DNA of 5,172 bases. Source: an uncultured Blautia sp. Its GTDB lineage: Bacteria > Bacillota > Clostridia > Lachnospirales > Lachnospiraceae. Below, one piece after another: positions 1-5,133 of this stretch. A program made the position numbers and the translations under genes. The notes under the pieces were generated by a model. It worked only from the letters and a program-made list of their open reading frames with translations, made no database searches and was not told the origin of the DNA. The DNA is taken from the NCBI RefSeq assembly GCF_937880195.1, contig NZ_CALFLA010000026.1:1-5172 (forward strand), given 5' to 3'. Each line of letters opens with the position of its first letter. The first letter of the stretch is position 1.

Positions 1-413
1 TAAGCGCCAAAGAAGATCAACTGATTATACGGGAGTTCAGTATGCCTGTGGAAGAGCGCTTCCTGGTGGCGGCTGATCCCTGTATGAAGAACTGGGAACA
101 GGCGGGCATGGAAGATCTGGACAAGTATCTGGAAGATCTGGCACATGTCTGTCGCAAGATTAGCTGCCATGGGATTCCCTGCGATCTGGTATGGTACAGT
201 GTTTTGACAGGCGAACTGCGCCGCAGGAATGTGGAAAGTCGGGAAGATCTGAACGGAACGCTGGAAGAAATACTGGGAATAAGGCCCTGCGAGCCTAACG
301 ATCTCATAAAGAAATATGTAAAAGCAAAAAGAAAACAGTATCAGAAAATAATCGTTGTTGCCATGGAAGAGAATCTCTCTGTTATTGAAGAACGAAATGA
401 TGGTATAAGATGA
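1..413 (+). CDS. DUF58 domain protein, C-terminal part (5' end outside window)
   Basis: The reading frame is open through the left edge: codons from position 3 read SAKEDQLIIREFSMPVEERF, and the ATG at 42 falls inside this conserved block, so it is not the real start. The stretch 'SAK.D.L.IREF..P.E.R' matches the hallmark of the DUF58 family, followed by the von Willebrand-like segment 'FLVAADPC'. DUF58 proteins are usually membrane-anchored and encoded between a MoxR AAA+ ATPase and a transglutaminase-like membrane protein, and this order is kept here on the downstream side. What is visible is about 136 residues, roughly the last third of a typical member. The C-terminus is Lys/Glu-rich and soluble. 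Its stop overlaps the next start (ATGA, 410-413), implying one transcript and translational coupling. The biochemical role of the family is poorly known; folding or activation of envelope proteins with MoxR is the usual inference. Confidence 0.85.
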   Translation, partial: SAKEDQLIIREFSMPVEERFLVAADPCMKNWEQAGMEDLDKYLEDLAHVCRKISCHGIPCDLVWYSVLTGELRRRNVESREDLNGTLEEILGIRPCEPNDLIKKYVKAKRKQYQKIIVVAMEENLSVIEERNDGIR

Positions 414-1726
414 GAAAAAGAGCAGAAAAAATTTCCACAGGCTGTATTCTTTTTACGGCGCTCCTCTGTACCGAGGCAGGACTTCTGGTTTCCGGATTTT
501 TGCTTAGGCCACGCTTTTTTCTTCTGTTTTTCGGACTGATCTGCCTGAGTCTGTTTTTTTCATGGTTTTACAGGGAAAGGGGATTAAATGGAAAAAGGAT
601 TCCTTTATTTTTGGGAATTCTGGTTTTATGGCTGATTCTGTGTTACCTGGCGCAGGATTCCCTGAAACAAAATCTTCTTTATTTTTATGATCAGGCTGTA
701 AATTGTTTTAACAGGGCTTACAACGCTGAGATTAAGACTGTGGAAAGTGGAAGTTCTCAGGGAATCACGCTTTTTTTACTGGCGCTGTTTTTCTGGATGG
801 CGGCGGTACAGGGAATTCTGATCCTGCGAAGTAAGAGTATGACGGGAATTCTGGCTGTTGTTTTTCCCTATACGGCTGTGCTGTTCCTTTTTGGGGGAAG
901 GCCGGATTCCTTCTGGCTTTTTGCCTTGGTTCTTGTAGGAGCCGGACTGATATCAGGAAGCAGATCAAAAATTCCCGGATGGAAAGGCGCAGGAACCGTC
1001 TGTTTTTTTATTCTGGTTCTTGCGCTGCCGTCTCAGTGCGCAAAAGATTTTTTTCCTGAAAATTTACATGATATTTTATATCGCACTCGTTTGTTAGTAG
1101 AAACTCGCCTCACTGCGGGGATTCATAAAGCGCTGCCTGTTCTTTCCGGAGGCCGGCTGAATCTTTCGTTGGAAGGCGCAGGGGGCGGTGTGGAAAACGG
1201 AAATCTGAAAGAAGCGCAGGGGTATCGTACCGCGGGCGTGGACGATCTGAAAATTACCTGTTCTGAAAGGCCGGAAGAAACAGTGTATTTAAAGGCGTAT
1301 ATTGGAGAGACGTATACGGGAACGTCTTTTGAAAAAGGAAACGAAGAAGTTTTTCGTGATACTTCCCGGTCCTGGTACTCGGAAGGAGACCCTTCCCTGT
1401 ATATACAAAATCTGCCGTTTCTCAGGATGATGTATTATGAAAACAGCGGCAATACGGATCAGAAAGAAAAAGGGACGGTAAAAATCCAGGTAGAGAGTCT
1501 GGAAGCAGACGAGGATTATACTTACGTTCCTTATTATACGTTTCTTAATGATTATTACGAAATAGAAGGGGGAGACGGCGCAGTTAAGGGGCAGAACGTT
1601 CAAGAAGACGAGTATGCTTTTTTCTGGAAAAAGGAGTATGGAGAGCAGATGAGCCAGATTCGGGATCAGGAGAAAAAAATAGTATTCTTGATTAGACAGA
1701 GGCTTCTTATCGGGCGTATTGCCTGA
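410..1726 (+). CDS. TgpA-like transglutaminase membrane protein, N-terminal fragment
   Basis: This 438-residue frame starts at an ATG overlapping the DUF58 stop. It begins with a basic stretch, then about seven hydrophobic segments at roughly residues 11-32, 36-54, 64-81, 118-139, 144-162, 167-183 and 194-209. A polar region of about 225 residues follows, presumably extracellular, with a 'VYLKAYIGETYTGTSF' segment typical of the part just before the transglutaminase core in TgpA-type proteins (DUF3488 plus transglutaminase_core plus DUF4129 architecture). The frame then runs into the non-homologous tail IVFLIRQRLLIGRIA and stops at 1726. The expected continuation (EASYRAYCLTHDLELPE) is found in another frame from about 1696. 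The fragment therefore has the membrane part but no catalytic domain. A full-length protein would be about 760 residues. Confidence 0.8.
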   Translation: MRKRAEKISTGCILFTALLCTEAGLLVSGFLLRPRFFLLFFGLICLSLFFSWFYRERGLNGKRIPLFLGILVLWLILCYLAQDSLKQNLLYFYDQAVNCFNRAYNAEIKTVESGSSQGITLFLLALFFWMAAVQGILILRSKSMTGILAVVFPYTAVLFLFGGRPDSFWLFALVLVGAGLISGSRSKIPGWKGAGTVCFFILVLALPSQCAKDFFPENLHDILYRTRLLVETRLTAGIHKALPVLSGGRLNLSLEGAGGGVENGNLKEAQGYRTAGVDDLKITCSERPEETVYLKAYIGETYTGTSFEKGNEEVFRDTSRSWYSEGDPSLYIQNLPFLRMMYYENSGNTDQKEKGTVKIQVESLEADEDYTYVPYYTFLNDYYEIEGGDGAVKGQNVQEDEYAFFWKKEYGEQMSQIRDQEKKIVFLIRQRLLIGRIA

Positions 1727-1788
1727 CCCATGATCTTGAACTTCCTGAAAGCGTATCGGATAGGCTGGAAAAACAGTGTAGGGAGAAA

Positions 1789-2700
1789 ATGAAAGAAGAA
1801 AAATGGGATGCGGCTTTGTGGATCCGGGACGTGCCGGACTGGCAGATTTCCGATCAGATTCGGGAAATCCGCTCATATGTAACGGAGATGCTTCTGAAAA
1901 AATGTGAATATAGTCAAAATACAACTGCTCTGCCGGACAACAGAGATTTTGTGGATTATTTTTTATATGAAACAAAGCAGGGAAACAGCATTCATTTTGC
2001 CGCTGAGGCAACGGTTATGTTCCGGGTTCTGGGAGTACCGTCAAGGTATGTGTCGGGTTATGCGGCGCCGCCGGAGATGTTTATCGATAACGGAGACGGT
2101 TCCTGGACGGCCGTACTTCAGGATGACAGCGCCCATGCCTGGACGGAAATTTATCTTCCCTTTGAAGGATGGTCGCCGGTGGAAGTAACACCGGGAAGAG
2201 AGACGGAAGAAAAACATATTTCCGATTCGGAGACAGAACCGGTAAAAAATGAGAAAAAAGCAGAGAGAGAAACCGCAGAGAAGGACAAAACAGTTCGGCT
2301 GCTCTCATGGATCTCAGGTATGTCAGGGACATTTATGAAATATATCGGAGGCGCGTGTTTTCTGGGGGGAATACTGTGGATTTTATACAGGATGAAAAAA
2401 AGGACATGGATTCTGAAAGAACCGGATGATAAAATCAAAAAGGAGTATATTTCACTGTACAGATTTCTGGTGAAAAAAGGAATGGAAGAAAACTGTTCTG
2501 TAACAGGAGAAGAAAGAGATGGTTTTATGGAGTTTATTCGGTCTCATTGCCTGTTTTTCGGGGAAGAGGAAATGGAACGTTTGACCTCCCTTATGGAACA
2601 GGTAAATTACAGCAGCAAAAAGGCAGATGAAGCGGAAGTTTTGTGGATAAAGAAACTCAGCCGTAAGGTACATAAAGAATTTAGAAAAAAATCTAAATAG
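1789..2700 (+). CDS. TgpA-like transglutaminase, C-terminal fragment with core domain
   Basis: This 303-residue frame carries the rest of the protein. The transglutaminase-like core spans about residues 45-137: GNSIHFAAEATVMFR, GVPSRYVSGY, then AHAWTEIY (His116) and GWSPVEVTPG. The usual catalytic Cys in 'G-x-C-x-H-F/Y-A' is replaced by Ser67 (codon AGC at 1987-1989). A charged Glu/Lys linker (about 138-170) precedes one transmembrane helix (about 184-200) and a cytoplasmic DUF4129-like C-terminal domain. The same frame stays open upstream to 1696 and encodes conserved protein (EASYRAYCLTHDLELPE), so the ATG at 1789 is internal to the ancestral gene. That ATG does have an AGGGAG three bases upstream (1780-1785), so separate translation is possible. 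Such a product would lack the N-terminal membrane segments that normally place the core outside the cell. Confidence 0.75.
   Translation: MKEEKWDAALWIRDVPDWQISDQIREIRSYVTEMLLKKCEYSQNTTALPDNRDFVDYFLYETKQGNSIHFAAEATVMFRVLGVPSRYVSGYAAPPEMFIDNGDGSWTAVLQDDSAHAWTEIYLPFEGWSPVEVTPGRETEEKHISDSETEPVKNEKKAERETAEKDKTVRLLSWISGMSGTFMKYIGGACFLGGILWILYRMKKRTWILKEPDDKIKKEYISLYRFLVKKGMEENCSVTGEERDGFMEFIRSHCLFFGEEEMERLTSLMEQVNYSSKKADEAEVLWIKKLSRKVHKEFRKKSK
2679..2698. repeat. Inverted repeat ATTTAGA-N6-TCTAAAT at the end of the transglutaminase gene
   Basis: Two 7-bp arms (2679-2685 and 2692-2698) flank AAAAAA and lie within the last codons of the upstream reading frame. No T-run follows, so it does not look like a terminator. 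The arm TCTAAAT recurs in the sdpR operator (2748-2754), which suggests an auxiliary binding site rather than an RNA hairpin. The overlap with Lys-rich coding sequence means chance is also possible. Confidence 0.4.
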
Positions 2701-2703
2701 TTA

Positions 2704-2732
2704 TTGACTTAAGAATATAACGGTAGTATATT
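2704..2732 (+). promoter_or_regulatory. Sigma-A-type promoter of sdpR-sdpI
   Basis: A -35 box TTGACT (2704-2709) and a -10 box TATATT (2727-2732) are separated by exactly 17 bp. Each is one base off consensus. The -35 box starts 4 bp after the transglutaminase stop codon, so the downstream pair has its own start of transcription (expected near 2739). The -10 box lies within the left end of the large palindrome, the arrangement expected for repression by polymerase exclusion. Confidence 0.8.
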
Positions 2733-2762
2733 CTAATTAGAAATATTTCTAAATAGAATATA
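2727..2762. promoter_or_regulatory. 36-bp palindromic operator, probable SdpR binding site
   Basis: The region is a palindrome centred between 2744 and 2745 with a single mismatched pair (A2736/A2753) across 18 bp per arm. Nested in it are a perfect 12-mer TTCTAATTAGAA (2731-2742), a near-perfect 12-mer TTCTAAATAGAA (2747-2758) and a perfect central 14-mer TAGAAATATTTCTA (2738-2751). The two 12-mers are 16 bp apart centre to centre. It covers the -10 box and the presumed start point, directly upstream of an ArsR-family gene. ArsR-family repressors commonly control their own promoters by binding such dyads, so autoregulation is inferred. Confidence 0.75.
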
Positions 2763-2780
2763 AAGAGGAGAGGTGATCAA

Positions 2781-3059
2781 ATGTCTTTTGCAGAAACATT
2801 TAAGGCTTTGTCAGATCCTGTAAGGAGAGAAATCCTCCAGCTTCTGAAAAATGGGAAAATGTCTGCAGGAGAAATTGGCAGTCATTTTGATATGACAGGA
2901 GCAACCATATCCTATCACTTAAAGATATTGAAAAAGGCTGATCTGGTATGGGAGACGAAAGTAAAAAATTTTGTGTATTACGAACTGAATACCTCAGTGG
3001 TGGAAGAAATCCTGCTGTGGCTGACAGATCTTACAGGAGAAACAAATACGGAATCGTAG
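2781..3059 (+). CDS. sdpR: SdpR-type ArsR-family transcriptional repressor
   Basis: This 92-residue protein has the winged helix-turn-helix of the ArsR family: 'FKALSDPVRREILQLLKNG' (7-25), a second helix 'SAGEIGSHF' (28-36), the recognition helix region 'TGATISYHLKILKKADLV' (39-56), and a wing ending in 'NFVYYELN' (63-70). Length and sequence pattern agree with Bacillus SdpR (about 90 residues). There is no Cys and no ELCVC-type metal site, so it is not a metal sensor of the ArsR/SmtB kind. The ATG is preceded by overlapping Shine-Dalgarno matches (AGGAG at 2766 and AGGTGATC at 2771). The gene lies 42 bp upstream of an SdpI homologue with a shared promoter and terminator. In B. subtilis SdpR represses sdpRI and is sequestered at the membrane by SdpI bound to SdpC; the same logic here is inference. 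Confidence 0.88.
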   Translation: MSFAETFKALSDPVRREILQLLKNGKMSAGEIGSHFDMTGATISYHLKILKKADLVWETKVKNFVYYELNTSVVEEILLWLTDLTGETNTES

Positions 3060-3101
3060 CAGAATGTAGTTATTACAGTTTGCGAAAAGGAGGTAAAGAT
3101 T

Positions 3102-3734
3102 ATGTTTAAACAATATAAAAAAACACTGATCGCAGCCAGTGTTCTTACACTTCTGCCAGTTGTGATAGGATTGCTGCTGTGGAATAAACTACCGGATCAG
3201 ATCCCTACACATTTTGGGGCTGATAATGCGGCAAACGGATGGAGCAGTAAACCTATGGCAGTATTTGGGATGCCTCTGCTTCTTCTGGCCCTTGAATATT
3301 TCTGCGCGTTTTTTGCAAATGCAGATCCCAAAAAGAAAAATATCAATCAGAAGCTGATGCGCCTGATCCTTTGGATCGTGCCTGTTCTTTCTGTGGTAAC
3401 ATGTCTGAGCTGTTATGTCATAGCGCTGGGGGGTCCTGTGGATATAGGAATGCTTATTAACATTTTGATTGGTGTGATGTTTGTGATCATGGGAAACTAT
3501 ATGCATAAGATCAAACAGAATTATTCTGTGGGAATCAAACTTCCATGGACCCTGAATAGCGAAGAAAACTGGAACCGTACACACAGGCTGGGTTCCTGGC
3601 TGTTTGTTATCGGAGGAGTTGCTTTTATCATAAATGGCTTTTTTAAGTCAGAGTGGGTCCTTGTTGTTTTTCTGGTATGCGTATTTGTAATTCCGGCAGG
3701 ATATTCCTTCTTTCTTTATAAAAGAGGAATCTGA
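3102..3734 (+). CDS. sdpI: SdpI family (DUF1648) integral membrane protein
   Basis: This 210-residue protein is close to the length of Bacillus SdpI (about 207). About six transmembrane segments are visible near residues 8-28, 51-72, 86-108, 114-133, 163-181 and 185-205. The DUF1648 signature lies between the first two (LPDQIPTHFGADNAANGWSS, 30-49). The SdpI signature follows the fourth: 'GNYMHKIKQNYSVGIKLPW' (131-149), then TLNSEENWNRTHRLGS. A strong AAAGGAGGT (3086-3094) sits 7 bp before the ATG. The gene is co-transcribed with the ArsR repressor and ends shortly before a terminator. Known homologues give immunity to the SdpC toxin and transmit its presence to SdpR. No SdpC-like gene is in the window, so the ligand is unknown here; immunity against foreign toxin or a general envelope-stress role are alternatives. 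Confidence 0.9.
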   Translation: MFKQYKKTLIAASVLTLLPVVIGLLLWNKLPDQIPTHFGADNAANGWSSKPMAVFGMPLLLLALEYFCAFFANADPKKKNINQKLMRLILWIVPVLSVVTCLSCYVIALGGPVDIGMLINILIGVMFVIMGNYMHKIKQNYSVGIKLPWTLNSEENWNRTHRLGSWLFVIGGVAFIINGFFKSEWVLVVFLVCVFVIPAGYSFFLYKRGI

Positions 3735-3757
3735 AAATTACAGCAAAGGATGGCAGG

Positions 3758-3804
3758 GCGGAGCAGATCCCGGGAGATTAAGGGATTTGTTCCGCTTTAT
3801 TTAA
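3758..3804 (+). terminator. Rho-independent terminator of sdpR-sdpI
   Basis: A 14-bp stem (3758-3771 pairing with 3782-3795, GCGGAGCAGATCCC with GGGATTTGTTCCGC) closes a 10-base loop and is followed by TTTATTTAA. Two of the pairs (3763/3790 and 3766/3787) are G-U in the + strand RNA but would be C-A mismatches in - strand RNA. The hairpin is thus built for the + strand transcript. It starts 24 bp after the sdpI stop codon. Confidence 0.85.
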
Positions 3805-3809
3805 CCTGT

Positions 3810-4286
3810 TTAATGAAAAAGAATCAGAGAAAAGAAACGCACGTCAGAGTCTCCGGACCAGCATACCATCCCTGCGGTTTCTGCCATTTTTTGGGCGTCA
3901 AGTCCATAAGCCGACATACAGGAGTGCTGTTTATAAGGACCGGCGCTCATAATAAGAATATCCTGGGTCTGGTCAGCCTGAATTTTTTCTGCCAGCTTTT
4001 CTGTAAGAACATTCAGATCATATTTCGCTTTTTTGAAGACTGCCGGACTGTTTTCCGGGTGGAGAAGAATGGTCTGAAGCACCAGGGCTTTTTTGTAAGC
4101 GCAGGCTCTGTCTTTCATTTCCTTTGGAGTGCCGCATTCAGGAGGACAGGCAGGAATCTTATTGTAGCAGCCGCAGAGATTTTCTTCACAGAACTGTCGA
4201 TATTCGGGTACGAAATGTAAATCTTTTACATCTACCACAGCGGCATTGGCAAATCCCAGAGAAAGGGCTTCTTTTATGTAGTTCAT
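3810..4286 (-). CDS. DUF2284 cysteine-rich putative metal-binding protein
   Basis: This 158-residue soluble protein matches DUF2284 (annotated as predicted metal-binding). The core motif is C33-EENL-C38-G-C40-Y-NKIPA-C47-PP-E-C51-G, corresponding to the family pattern 'C....CG.YG..W.CPP..G'. It continues with a helical middle (56-108), 'ILIMSAGPY' (110-118), 'SAYGLD' (125-130) and a C-terminal 'FFSLILF' as in the family, so it is full length. Many relatives carry a second Cys cluster after SAGP (pattern SAGPC..C..C). Here that part is shortened to 'SAGPYKQHSC', leaving only Cys123 and the later Cys142. Metal or Fe-S binding is inferred from the cysteines, and the cellular role is unknown. The start has AAAGGA 9 bases upstream. 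The gene stands alone, converging with sdpI and divergent from the ECF gene. Confidence 0.82.
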   Translation of the reverse strand: MNYIKEALSLGFANAAVVDVKDLHFVPEYRQFCEENLCGCYNKIPACPPECGTPKEMKDRACAYKKALVLQTILLHPENSPAVFKKAKYDLNVLTEKLAEKIQADQTQDILIMSAGPYKQHSCMSAYGLDAQKMAETAGMVCWSGDSDVRFFSLILFH

Positions 4287-4319
4287 AAATACACATCCTT
4301 TATTAATTTTGATGATTTT

Positions 4320-4349
4320 ATTATATCTTAAATTTTTTAACTATGCTAT
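4320..4349 (-). promoter_or_regulatory. Promoter of the DUF2284 gene
   Basis: On the - strand a perfect -10 box TATAAT (4320-4325) is preceded, after 18 bp, by a weak -35-like ATAGCA (4344-4349). Transcription would begin near 4313, giving a leader of about 25 bases that includes the AAAGGA ribosome binding site. The weak -35 suggests help from an activator or a modest promoter. Confidence 0.5.
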
Positions 4350-4365
4350 AGACTTTGTAAAAAAA

Positions 4366-4413
4366 ACTGTCCCTTTTAAAAATATAAAAATTGTATATTT
4401 TAAAAAGCACAGT
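4366..4413. promoter_or_regulatory. Imperfect dyad in the divergent intergenic region
   Basis: The arms ACTGTCCCTTTTAAAA (4366-4381) and TTTTAAAAAGCACAGT (4398-4413) are inverted copies with two mismatches over 16 bp, separated by a 16-bp AT-rich spacer. The dyad ends just upstream of the -10 box of the ECF gene and overlaps its likely -35, where a repressor site would sit. No T-run or ribosome site is involved, so a DNA operator is more likely than an RNA structure. No known regulator motif was recognised. Confidence 0.4.
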
Positions 4414-4426
4414 TCTGAGATATGAT
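4399..4426 (+). promoter_or_regulatory. Candidate promoter of the ECF S-component gene
   Basis: A -10 box TATGAT (4421-4426, five of six consensus bases) has a -35-like TTTAAA (4399-4404, four of six) at 16 bp. The predicted leader is about 28 bases. That is too short for a riboswitch, and none of the common vitamin riboswitch cores is recognisable in it. Confidence 0.45.
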
Positions 4427-4460
4427 ATCCTTAATTTAAAGGAAAGAGGGGAAAGTTAAT

Positions 4461-5075
4461 ATGAATACTCAGAATAACAGGATTACTAAGCTTGCTGAAA
4501 CAGCTCTTCTGGCTGCCCTTTGTTATGTAGCCTTTACTTTTCTGCAGATTAAGATACCAGTACCGGGTGGGGATGCAACTTCTATTCATATAGGAAATGC
4601 TTTTTGCGTTCTGGGAGCTCTTCTTTTAGGCGGATGGTACGGCGGCCTTGCAGGAGCAATCGGAATGACAGTCGCAGATCTTATGGATCCGGTTTATATT
4701 ACTGTAGCTCCTAAGACTTTTGTGTTGAAGCTCTGCATTGGTCTGATCACAGGACTGGTTGCTCATAAATATGCGAAGATAAATAAAAGCACAGACAAAA
4801 AATATGTACTGAAATGGAGTATTCTGGCTTCTACTGCAGGGCTTGCATTTAATGTGGTGGCAGATCCGGTTGTGGGATATTTTTATAAACAGATTGTACT
4901 TGGCCAGCCTCAGAAGATGGCAGAGGTTCTGGCAAAATTAAGCGCAGCGACAACCTTGTTTAACGCTGTAGTTTCAGTGATCCTGGTAGCGGTGATCTAT
5001 AATGCGCTGCGTCCGGTTCTGATCAAAAGTCATCTGCTTATAGTAGGGGATATGAAAGAACAGGCAAACGCATAA
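4461..5075 (+). CDS. ECF transporter S component (vitamin-type substrate-binding membrane protein)
   Basis: This 204-residue, strongly hydrophobic protein has about six helices (near 12-30, 44-60, 62-75, 85-102, 119-140 and 165-184), the size and topology of S components of energy-coupling factor transporters. The first helix has A15-LLA-A19, fitting the AxxxA contact motif used to dock on the EcfT subunit. The segments 'IHIGNAFCVLGALLLGGWYGGLAGAIGMTVADLMDP' (42-77) and 'FVLKLCIGLITGLVAHK' (87-103) resemble the PF07155/PF12822 S-component families. The substrate cannot be fixed from sequence alone; members of related groups take riboflavin, pyridoxal, hydroxymethylpyrimidine and others. No EcfA or EcfT gene is adjacent, so it would be a group II S component that shares an energising module encoded elsewhere. 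The ribosome binding site is AGAGGGG (4445-4451), 9 bases before the ATG. It is a single-gene unit with its own terminator. Confidence 0.83.
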   Translation: MNTQNNRITKLAETALLAALCYVAFTFLQIKIPVPGGDATSIHIGNAFCVLGALLLGGWYGGLAGAIGMTVADLMDPVYITVAPKTFVLKLCIGLITGLVAHKYAKINKSTDKKYVLKWSILASTAGLAFNVVADPVVGYFYKQIVLGQPQKMAEVLAKLSAATTLFNAVVSVILVAVIYNALRPVLIKSHLLIVGDMKEQANA

Positions 5076-5100
5076 AAAGTATGAAGGCGGAAGACATCTT

Positions 5101-5133
5101 GTGTGGTAGAGCGAAAGTTCTGCCACACTTTTT
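5101..5133 (+). terminator. Rho-independent terminator of the ECF S-component gene
   Basis: A 12-bp stem (5101-5112 with 5117-5128) is capped by a GAAA tetraloop (5113-5116, closed by C-G) and followed by TTTTT (5129-5133). Two pairs (5107/5122 and 5111/5118) are U-G in the + strand RNA, pointing to the + strand as the functional one. It begins 26 bp after the stop codon. Confidence 0.9.

Larger units (their letters stand above)
410..2700 (+). pseudogene. Whole transglutaminase locus, interrupted by a frame change
   Basis: The two frames together give the full domain order of a TgpA-like protein, but the N-terminal half is read in the frame of 410 and the C-terminal half in the frame of 1789. 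This is a shift of -1, equal to one lost or two gained bases. The simplest location is between about 1696 and 1710, where conserved sequence resumes right after an in-frame TAG (1693-1695) of the second frame. A slip at the A7 run (1673-1679) would put the reading into that TAG and so would need a second lesion. A catalytic Cys-to-Ser change in the downstream half supports decay. A consensus error in the sequence cannot be excluded. Confidence 0.65.

Noticed and set aside
110..255. Three copies of GGAAGATCTG
   Set aside because: All are in the same codon phase and encode E-D-L in acidic helices; ordinary coding repetition rather than a DNA repeat element.
42..413. A complete small protein starting at ATG 42
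   Set aside because: The same frame is open to the left edge and the upstream codons form the conserved DUF58 motif (SAKEDQLIIREF), so this ATG is internal.
1289..2011. Long - strand open frame of 240 codons
   Set aside because: It lies opposite the transglutaminase gene, has low-complexity, unrecognisable composition and no ribosome binding site; it is an antisense shadow.
2679..2703. Terminator after the transglutaminase gene
   Set aside because: The short 7-bp AT-rich stem has no following T-run and is immediately followed by a -35 box.
3189..3584. - strand open frame of 131 codons
   Set aside because: It is antisense to the SdpI membrane protein and rich in His/Lys/Arg from complementing hydrophobic codons; no start signals.
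3750..4220. + strand open frame of 156 codons
   Set aside because: It is the antisense of the clear DUF2284 gene, begins within the sdpI terminator, and shows no family features.
4427..4460. Possible riboswitch before the ECF gene
   Set aside because: The predicted leader is only about 30 bases and contains no recognisable aptamer or terminator/antiterminator pair.
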